Origin: Rana temporaria
Lineage: Eukaryota > Chordata > Amphibia > Anura > Ranidae
Direction: 5' to 3'
NCBI RefSeq assembly: GCF_905171775.1
Contig: NC_053499.1
Span: forward strand, 30,185,026-30,249,025
DNA: 64,000 nt
Part shown: positions 58,901 through 64,000 of the stretch, in pieces
Layout: every line of letters begins with the position of its first letter
Numbering within the stretch: position 1 is the first letter of the stretch
Made by a program: the position numbers and the translations under genes
Notes under the pieces: generated by a model
What the model was told of the DNA's origin: nothing
Seen by the model: the letters and a program-made list of their open reading frames with translations, nothing else
Database searches by the model: none

Positions 58901-60175
58901 GCTCAATCATCAACTGCCCCGCTTCTTCAGCTGGAGGCCGGACCCGGAGGCTTATGCGGTGGACGCTCTCCGCCAACCCTGGCCGGAGGGAACACACTAC
59001 GCATTTCCCCCCTTCCAGTTGATCTCCAGACTACTCCTACGGATATCCAACCTAGGAGCAAATGTAGTTCTGATTACACCGTGGTGGCCGACCCAACCTT
59101 GGTTCCCACTACTTCTGGGGATGACTATAGATTTTCCCAGACTGCTCCCGCAGTTTCCCCACCTCCTCACCGGTCCGAACGGGGAACTTCACCCCCTGAT
59201 TCAAGAGGACAACCTTCCTCTCCTTGCATGGTTAGTCTCAGGAGCACAACCCCTGATAGAATCCTTTCAGAATCGGCTCAGAATCTCCTCGCCCTGGCCT
59301 GGGCCCCCGGGACTAGATCGGCATATCGATCAGCCTGGAGACGATGGGTCCATTGGTGTGATCAACGACAGGTTGATCCCATTCAAGCCCCTATTCCATT
59401 AGTGGTCAATTACCTGGCAGATTCGTTCGAATCTGGTAGGTCGTATAGCTCTATTAACATATACCGGTCAGCGATCTCGGCATACCACTGCCCTGTAGAT
59501 TCCTTGCCTATTGGCAGACACCCATTAGTGTGTCGCCTACTGAGAGGAGCAAAGTTTCAACGTCCCCCTAGGCCTAGATACCAAGCGACCTGGGACGTTT
59601 CCAAGGTGCTTGATATGTTCGCCGATTGGGGGGATAACGCGGATCTCTCTCTGAGACTGTTATCTATAAAACTAACGGTCCTTCTTTGTCTGATCTCCAT
59701 CAAGAGAGTGTCCGATGTTAAAGCTCTAGATATCTCCAGGCGTCAGTTCTCACCACAAGGGGTAGAATTTACCATTGTGCGACGAACAAAAACCGGCATT
59801 ACTTCAGTCTTTTATCCCTCATTCCCGGATCATCCGCTACTTTGCGTAGTCCGGTGCCTTCAGACGTATGAAGCCCGGACCTCTGTTTTACGTCCCGCGG
59901 GCTCTGCCCAGCTTCTTGTCTCCTATGTTAAGCCTCACCTCCCTGTCTCGTCTGCCTCGCTGGCACGATGGGTGAGGACCGCCATGGAAATGGCAGGGAT
60001 TGACGTCAACCTGTTCGGTGCCCACTCCACCAGGGGTGCCATGGCTACCAAGGTGCTCGTTTCAGGAGGCTCACTCTCCGATCTCTTGAGAGCAGCTGAC
60101 TGGTCTTCGGAAAACACGTTCCGTCAATTTTATTTCAGACCGCAGGATCATATCTCACTGTCAGTTATCTCTTAG
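55976..60175 (+). CDS. DIRS Gag-like and tyrosine recombinase in one 1,399-codon frame
   Basis: The ATG has a good context (A at -3). Residues 1-456 are Gag-like: a Ser/Thr-rich start, a basic patch (KRGKSSHKRKH), an acidic stretch (about 130-160) and an RG-rich tail (about 390-456) suited to nucleic-acid binding. Residues about 457-1098 overlap the RT frame and have no recognisable domain. Residues about 1099-1399 are a tyrosine recombinase with R1244, H1350-x-x-R1353 (HSTR), W1376 and the nucleophile Y1386, all in expected order. The recombinase would integrate the circular DNA copy. In described DIRS elements gag and recombinase are usually separate ORFs. Here no stop separates them, so they may be a read-through product or be joined by splicing. 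Confidence 0.9.
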   Translation: MSEINPANTTGDTNPTGTSHTLSAAQLQDIIQLSIQAALASTTPSAWTVQSSNSPTIPPQQDEPPSKRGKSSHKRKHTLVVHDSPAGEVNSLQQVAPTTVYRPQHQSETSRPLDPRETQKGYRATRRAKPDSFNDSSEEDSADPSEGSDVSDSESYIEDAGATAPDTAANPATQDQVLLDALGEPFFHPDAITHPRSGEWTPLPHVAQYVELWARKSLDRTARNKLRAECPRPSIPKKVVATPEVDPVLTKYLLKTGKFQKKGIERSFRSIQDRILDLMGPLTKILNLSEQAVASGQSVDLPQLRGWAQRALCLAGTANTACSVERRRSILMRLDPQLSHLAESEPGPSAEGMLFGDMVIKDINKFVGLFTSLDKAQNSLRKTGNNKVFNRAGRSRGRSAGRANFYRPQGRSPNPYHYQAPSYTTPVAQPAPFFPPRGRPWRGRGGRGYPRSRPPTGEYDLHHISSHSHRGPSQVFYPRLVCDYGRRVDSKLSRGVRNRHSNPTTFQHLSSPYPIYKTKLSSHRQGNTRPGYQTGNCRSGPFFPRVLKQSFSSAQKRGRLPPSDQPQGPKPTRPIPSLQDGRDSLPARPSPPWRLARENRSEGRIPYSPHTPGIPTSTEIPLEGQDMAIYLPSIRPVISPMVFHQTDETSGGSSKEQGSSSDYISRRHSPHGLFQEPSSPAHVLDIIPYPETRLRDQSRQISANPIPTDGIFGVHGGHYPIHPQSAQDQTRAYPQRDPISITQRIPFPTYASSTGGPACGLYPSHFSGPIALQSPAEAQDYAPATRPQVLGRDPSLPRHHRRTTMVASPCRRVERQDHLQPQPGHRHRVGRQSPGLGRTMRRSLHRGNLVPCGDFSAYQCTRTVGSPVRCQEFLTSYSHMLYSLSHGQCGGGAVRQPPGRYQVQNVGVYCKRFLAFLSESRHYPHSGIHSGSLQLGGRLELSLPSRLQRLETRSVDVSSLTKALGSAIFRSLRLQAQSSTAPLLQLEAGPGGLCGGRSPPTLAGGNTLRISPLPVDLQTTPTDIQPRSKCSSDYTVVADPTLVPTTSGDDYRFSQTAPAVSPPPHRSERGTSPPDSRGQPSSPCMVSLRSTTPDRILSESAQNLLALAWAPGTRSAYRSAWRRWVHWCDQRQVDPIQAPIPLVVNYLADSFESGRSYSSINIYRSAISAYHCPVDSLPIGRHPLVCRLLRGAKFQRPPRPRYQATWDVSKVLDMFADWGDNADLSLRLLSIKLTVLLCLISIKRVSDVKALDISRRQFSPQGVEFTIVRRTKTGITSVFYPSFPDHPLLCVVRCLQTYEARTSVLRPAGSAQLLVSYVKPHLPVSSASLARWVRTAMEMAGIDVNLFGAHSTRGAMATKVLVSGGSLSDLLRAADWSSENTFRQFYFRPQDHISLSVIS
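57351..59402 (+). CDS. DIRS reverse transcriptase / RNase H / methyltransferase-like protein
   Basis: This lies in the +1 frame relative to Gag. The frame is open further upstream (at least to 57180), but 57351 is the first ATG and sits just before the conserved start (GGRLRFF). With that start it is 683 codons. RT: catalytic Asp in KIDLKDAY (D142) and YLDD (206-209). RNase H: D372 (ESDAS), E404 (NALELL), D429 (RMDN), D480 (VADWNSR). Residues about 511-590 (FDLFASRLN, SWRPDP, FPPFQLI, TPWWP-QPW) match the methyltransferase-like domain of DIRS elements. All key residues are intact. It overlaps the recombinase frame at its 3' end. Confidence 0.93.
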   Translation: MTYTTFHHIPIGGRLRFFTHAWSAITADAWILNSVGGFVIDILTPPPFNIFPPPIQFTKQNCLLIDKEIQDLATKQAIVEVDPSSPGFLSNLFLVHKKGGGYRPVINLRGLNQHVQYRHFKMEGIHFLRDLLHPGDWLVKIDLKDAYLTVPIHPESQHLLRFPWKGRIWQFTCLPFGLSSAPWCFTKLMKPVVAALRSRGVRLIIYLDDILLMAYSKSQALLHMSWTLSLIQKLGFVINHDKSVLIPSRQMEFLGFTVDTTLSTLSLPKTKLALIRKEIRSALRKGYLSLRMLARLVGLLAASIQAIFPAPLHYRALQRLKIMHLRQGLRYSDEIPLCQDTTEELRWWLHHAVEWNGKTIFNPSPDIVIESDASRLGWGARCGAASTGGTWSPAETSLHINALELLAALFAVKSFLPHTPTCCILFRMDNVAAVQYVNRLGGTKSRTLAYIAKDFWHFCLNHGITPIAEYIPGVFNSVADWNSRYLRDSSDWRLDRSMFLLLQKLWGPLSFDLFASRLNHQLPRFFSWRPDPEAYAVDALRQPWPEGTHYAFPPFQLISRLLLRISNLGANVVLITPWWPTQPWFPLLLGMTIDFPRLLPQFPHLLTGPNGELHPLIQEDNLPLLAWLVSGAQPLIESFQNRLRISSPWPGPPGLDRHIDQPGDDGSIGVINDRLIPFKPLFH

Positions 60176-60230
60176 ATTACTATACACTAGGTTTGTGTGT
60201 TTACATGCTTGTTACTGATAGCTTTAAAAT

Positions 60231-60328
60231 TGCATAAGATATGAGCCTCCTGTCTGATATATAATTTGAGATTTTCCTAGCTTGTGACGGAAAATATTGA
60301 TTATATGAAGACAGGAGGCGAGTATCTT
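60231..60328 (+). repeat. DIRS internal complementary region (ICR)
   Basis: 60231-60262 is the reverse complement of the left tip of the element, and 60266-60328 is the reverse complement of its extreme right end. They are joined through AAT (60263-60265), the complement of the terminal ATT. In the DIRS replication model this templates circle closure by bridging both ends. Confidence 0.93.
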
Positions 60329-60631
60329 CCCTCCCTACCCTCCCTATTACGATTGTTGTTTCTTCTCCTTCATAGGTTACTGAACCTCGAGATGCGTCTT
60401 CCCGACGGATTCTTCGGTTGAGAGGATGAGGGAATTCCTTTTACAAGCTGACAGTTGCTACTTTGAATCCCCTGTTGGGATTGCAAGCTCCTAGACCCCG
60501 TTGGGTCACGGTTCGGGGGTTATCCTTACCTCAAGAAGTTGTTGGACAGCGACCGGCCGGTCTGGACTCCAGAGTTGCACTTCTTCCCTACGTTGGTATT
60601 ATTATTCCTTCCTCTAGACATCATCGCATCA
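60329..60631 (+). other. DIRS spacer between ICR and right repeat
   Basis: Pyrimidine-rich start, no domain-bearing frame. A short open frame (60463-60723) runs into the right repeat and looks incidental. Confidence 0.6.
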
Positions 60632-60868
60632 AGAAAGAGGAGGAACCACCACAGACAGTCTCCTTATATAGAGGTCTCCGTAAGGGCGTGGTTAGAGGCT
60701 ATATGGACTGCTGGGGGTGGTAGTTGTTTTGAAAAAGTTTTTACATTGAAAGTTTTAAAAATACATTCTGCTGTGAGCATTAATAAAGGAAGATTAATGC
60801 ATAAGATACTCGCCTCCTGTCTTCATATAATCAATATTTTCCGTCACAAGCTAGGAAAATCTCAAATT
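60632..60868 (-). repeat. DIRS right inverted terminal repeat with terminal extension
   Basis: Reverse complement of the left repeat (60632-about 60830), followed by an extension ('tattttccgtcacaagctag' and onward) ending in ATT. The extension is present at the left only in the ICR. A longer right repeat is usual for DIRS elements. Confidence 0.93.
60782..60787 (+). terminator. Candidate polyadenylation signal AATAAA of the DIRS transcript
   Basis: AATAAA lies inside the right repeat, about 600 nt after the recombinase stop. A transcript ending just after it would contain the ICR and most of the right repeat but not the terminal extension. Confidence 0.45.
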
Positions 60869-60966
60869 AAAATGTAATTTTAGTTTTATTCCCAATTTAG
60901 TCTTCTGCAGTTGTTTTAATTTTAGTCATATTTAGTCGAAATCTCCAGGACGTTTTAGTCGACTAA

Positions 60967-61223
60967 GCCTAGGTTCACACTGCTGCGAATTCAAAATCGC
61001 GGTAAAATGCGCGATTTTACCGCGATTTCGCGGCCGCGATTTTGTAAATCGCGGCCCGAAATCGCAAAAAGTAGTACAGGAACTACTTTTTGAAATCGCA
61101 GATGCGGCGTCGCACTGATTAGGACAGTGCCATTGCCGACAATTGCCGCCGATTTGAGATGCGATTTGACATGTCAAATCGCATCTCAAATCGTTCCAAA
61201 TCGTACCCAGTGTGAACCAGGGC
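60967..61223. mobile_element. Harbinger-like MITE with a 39-bp internal palindrome (copy 2, inverted)
   Basis: TAA at 60964-60966 and 61224-61226. The ends are GCCTAGGTTCACACTG and 'cagtgtgaaccagggc'. It is the inverted counterpart of 54582-54873 and has the same 'atttgagatgcgatttgac' palindrome. Confidence 0.88.
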
Positions 61224-61380
61224 TAAAACAAATTTTATTCATCTAAAATCCAATGGGTGTAGTTAAATGCTTAAATAATGCATTAGAATTCATCTACAAT
61301 TTCCAAACTCATTATATGCGTTCCTGTTGAAGACCTGCTTGACTATGTTCCCTCTGGCTACAAATCCTGCTTGCTGTATT

Positions 61381-61991
61381 CAGGGCAGCCATCAGGAATT
61401 ATGGGGCCCCTTACACAGCTTCAGGCATGGGCCCCCTGGAGCAGAGAAGCAGGGGGGGGGAGGGGCTGCCGCAAATTGAGAAGCGGGGAGGGGGGCCCTT
61501 TACAAAAAAAAAAAGAAGAAATAAAGAAAAATATATAGAAAAAAGGGGGGGGGGTAGCCATCCGGGGCCCTGGGGACCTCTGTGCCCTTTAATAAAAAGT
61601 AAATAAATAATCATATATATATATATATATATACACACAATTTTTTTTCTTTTTTTTTATAAAAAGAAATTACAAAAAAGGGGGGTTGCCATCGGGACCT
61701 CTGGGCCCTTTAATAATAATAAAAAAAAAAGAAACCTCTGGGCCCTTTAATAAAAAAAATATATATATAAAAAACATTTATAAAAAAAAAGGGGGGGGGG
61801 GGGTTGCCATCCAGGGCCCTGGGGACCTCTGGGCCCTTTAATAAAAATAAATAAATAAACATTTATAAAAAATAAAAAAAGGGGGTTGGCCACATGGGGC
61901 CCTGGGGACCTCTGAGCCCTTTAATAAAAAAAAATATATATATAAAAAAAGAAATAAAATAATATAAAAAAAACCTGGGGCCTTTTAATAA

Positions 61992-62050
<59 letters not shown>

Positions 62051-62281
62051 TATTAAAAAAAAAAAAAAAATTATAAAAAAAGGGGGGTTGTCATCCGGGG
62101 CGCTGGGATTTCCGGGCCCCCCGTACCCCTAAAAAAATATATATATATATTAGAAATGTATTTTTTTTTTTTATAAAAAAAAAAAAAAGGGGGGGGGTTG
62201 CCATCCGGGGGGCCCTGGGGGCCTTCGGGCCCCTTACAGGTGTACTGCCTGTACCCCCCCCCCCCCCTGATGGCGGCCCTG
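61381..62281. mobile_element. hAT-like element with an internal GGGCCC-rich tandem array
   Basis: The flanks are GCTGTATT (61373-61380) and GCTGTACT (62282-62289), 7/8. The ends are CAGGGCAGCCATCAGG and CCTGATGGCGGCCCTG. The interior is a run of about seven degenerate units with 'ggggttgccatccggggccctggggacctctgggccctttaata' content (in shorter pieces) separated by poly-A/AT tracts, including (AT)n at 61996-62042. Confidence 0.8.
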
Positions 62282-62907
62282 GCTGTACTACTACCTTTAT
62301 CGCTGACTCTTGGACATTGGCTTGGCCGACTACCCGATCCGGTTACAGAACTCTGGCTATGTTTTGACTACGCTTGCTCTGTTTACCTTTTTATTTTTAT
62401 TATTAAACAAGTGTGATTTAACTGTACTTCTGTCTCGGTCTGATTCATGGTTTCTGACAGTTGTGCAGTACCGCGTTTGGCCTGAGGTGGGGGGACGCCG
62501 GAGCTGAATGTAGCCGATCGTAGCTGGTCGGAGCTGTTTGTAAATGCTCGGAAAGACTCGGAAATACTACATTCTCGAGCCTTTCTGAGATTTGCCGAGG
62601 TCAGCCGAGCTGCCCTAGGGCCTTTCCGGCTGTTTCCGGTGCTCTCCAGCACCTTCCCCGCCTCTGGCTGCATGCGGTATTGCATGCCATTGAAGCCAAT
62701 GGGGAACAAATTATTTTAGTTTCCATTGACTTCAATGGGGAAACTTGCTTTGATATGCAAGTACTTTGGATTACGAGCATTCTCCTGGAACGGATCATGC
62801 TTGTAATCCGAGGTCCCACTGTATGTTATTATTTATGGTATTGAGGTATGAACATGCACTACAGACCAATTTTAATTTCGACATCGAATTTCTATTTCGT
62901 TTTAGTT
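62282..62907. other. Unassigned, with host-repeat flank
   Basis: No gene. 62830-62907 belongs to the host repeat that also surrounds 54140-54950. Confidence 0.45.
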
Positions 62908-62910
62908 TTA

Positions 62911-63310
62911 TGCCCCGTACACACGATCGGAATTTCCGATGGCCTAAAATCTGATGGAATTTTTTGTCAGAATTCCGTTCAAGCTGTCTTACATACACAC
63001 TGTCAGACCAAATTCCGACCGTCCAAAACGAGGTGATGTAAAACACTACGACGAGCCAAGAAAAATTAAAGTTCAATGCTTCCGAGCATGCGCCGACTTG
63101 ATTCTGAGCATGCGTGGGTTTTTTCTCCGTTGCACACAGACGATAGGAATTTCCTATAGTTTTTTTTTTCCATCGGAAAAAAATAAAACATATTCTATTT
63201 CTAAACACCGACAATAACAAGTCCGATAGGGCCACACACGATTGGAATTTCCGATGAAAAAAGTCTATCGGACTTTTTTCATCGGAAATTCCGATCGTGT
63301 GTACGTGGCA
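62911..63310. mobile_element. Harbinger-like MITE, TTA duplication (CCGTACACACGATCGG)
   Basis: TTA at 62908-62910 and 63311-63313. The ends 'tgccccgtacacacgatcgg' and 'ccgatcgtgtgtacgtggca' are inverted and continue through 'aatttccgat' and 'atcggaaatt'. Confidence 0.85.
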
Positions 63311-63313
63311 TTA

Positions 63314-63440
63314 GTCTTTTTTTGACTAAAATGTCATTTTAGTTTTAGTCGTATTTTATTCATTTCAATTGTTTTAGTCGTATTTTAGTCGACTAAAATG
63401 GTTTAGTATGTTCTAGTCGACTAAATTAACACTGGTGCCG
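63314..63440. repeat. 'tttagtcgactaaaa' host repeat, paralogue of the DIRS target
   Basis: 'ttttgactaaaatgtcattttagttttag' corresponds to the sequences on both sides of the DIRS element ('ttttaggATT' and 'aaaatgtaattttagtttta'). It shows the uninterrupted form. Confidence 0.75.
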
Positions 63441-63550
63441 ACGTAAAACAAGTTGACAGGAGGAGAGAGCAGAAGGGGGGAGAAGGGGGGAGAGGGGTAA
63501 AGCTCTGGGCGGCGCGGCGCTGGACCGTGGAACAGGTAAGTGTATGTTTA

Positions 63551-64000
63551 TTAACCACTTAAGGACCGCCTCCTGCACATATACGTCGGCAGAATGGCAC
63601 GGCTGGGCACATGTACGTACAGGTACGTCCTCTTTAAGTGCCCAGCCGTGGGTCGCGGGCGCGCCATCCCCGCTAGAGTCCCGCGATCGGTCCCCGGAGC
63701 TGAAGAACGGGGAGAGCTGTGTGTAAACACAGCTTCCCCGTTCTTCACTGTAGCGCCGTCATCGATCGTGTGTTCCCTAATATAGGGAACCACAATCAAT
63801 GACGTCACACCTACAGCCACACCCCCCTACAGTTAGAAACACAGATGAGGTCACACTTAACCCCTTCAGCGTCCCCTTGTGGTTAACTCCCAAACTGCAA
63901 TTGTCATTTTCACAGTAAACAATGCATTTTTAATGCATTTTTTGCTGTGAAAATAACAATGGTCCCAAAAATGTGTCAAAATTGTCCGAAGTGTCCGCCA
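63551..64000 (-). mobile_element. TTAACCACTT-family element, cut by the window edge
   Basis: It begins TTAACCACTTAAGGACCGCC and follows the family from its GC-rich end ('atatacgtcggcagaatggc', 'cactgtagcgccgtcatcgatcg') to 'aatgtgtcaaaattgtccg'. The remainder lies outside the window. Confidence 0.85.

Larger units (their letters stand above)
54962..60868 (+). mobile_element. Full-length DIRS-group tyrosine-recombinase retrotransposon
   Basis: The element has long inverted terminal repeats (54965-55162 and 60632-about 60830), a right-end extension of about 37 bp, an internal complementary region (60231-60328), and Gag, RT/RNase H and tyrosine recombinase coding regions, all open. It starts and ends with ATT (54962-54964 and 60866-60868) and has no longer target duplication. 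That fits insertion of a circular DNA by recombinase through a 3-bp core. About 5.9 kb, apparently complete and possibly recent. Confidence 0.95.

Overview
The window looks like a stretch of a vertebrate nuclear genome, most probably an amphibian and in style a ranid-type frog. This is an inference from four things. Coding density is extremely low. There are long intronic and intergenic stretches packed with short inverted-repeat DNA transposons (TTAA-bounded, hAT-like and Harbinger-like). There are long CA/TATG/AT microsatellites. There is also a full-length DIRS retrotransposon. Nothing bacterial, viral or CRISPR-like is present, and nearly all short open frames are chance frames inside repeats.

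Only one host-gene piece is recognisable: a 104-bp first coding exon on the minus strand (49346-49449) in a CpG-rich promoter region. It encodes the N-terminus of a PRR12/QSER1-family protein, most likely QSER1. Its splice donor points left, so 1-49345 is probably first-intron sequence of that gene, at least 49 kb. I recognised no further exon there. The intron is a mosaic of MITE-type elements: TTAA-bounded families (271, 7539, 8629, 10733, 11812, 12961, 19859, 23403, 25096, 27053, 32344, 33336, 36746, 45171 and others), hAT-like elements with 8-bp target duplications (15084, 17333, 26913, 28360, 33645, 38326, 46822), Harbinger-like elements with TAA/TTA duplications (19219, 30847, 39870, 42314), two decayed Tc1/mariner transposases (2494, 25836), and one hAT transposase last exon that is still open (34266-34562, minus).

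Upstream of the promoter, 49975-51900 is a tandem satellite of about eight units of roughly 0.22-0.24 kb, each carrying inverted CACTTCCTG/CAGGAAGTG (ETS-like) motifs. It is followed by two copies of the commonest TTAA family; one of these is interrupted by a 157-bp insert with a 14-bp target duplication and a hammerhead-like fold.

The most striking element is an apparently intact DIRS-group tyrosine-recombinase retrotransposon (54962-60868). It has inverted terminal repeats, an internal complementary region, a Gag-like ORF, an RT/RNase H/methyltransferase-like ORF in the +1 frame, and a tyrosine recombinase with all catalytic residues. Gag and recombinase lie in one uninterrupted 1,399-codon frame that runs straight through the RT region. 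Both ends carry the trinucleotide ATT and there is no target duplication. A paralogous empty site near 63300 supports the boundaries. To its right, 60967-64000 holds further MITEs, one with an internal GGGCCC-rich tandem array.
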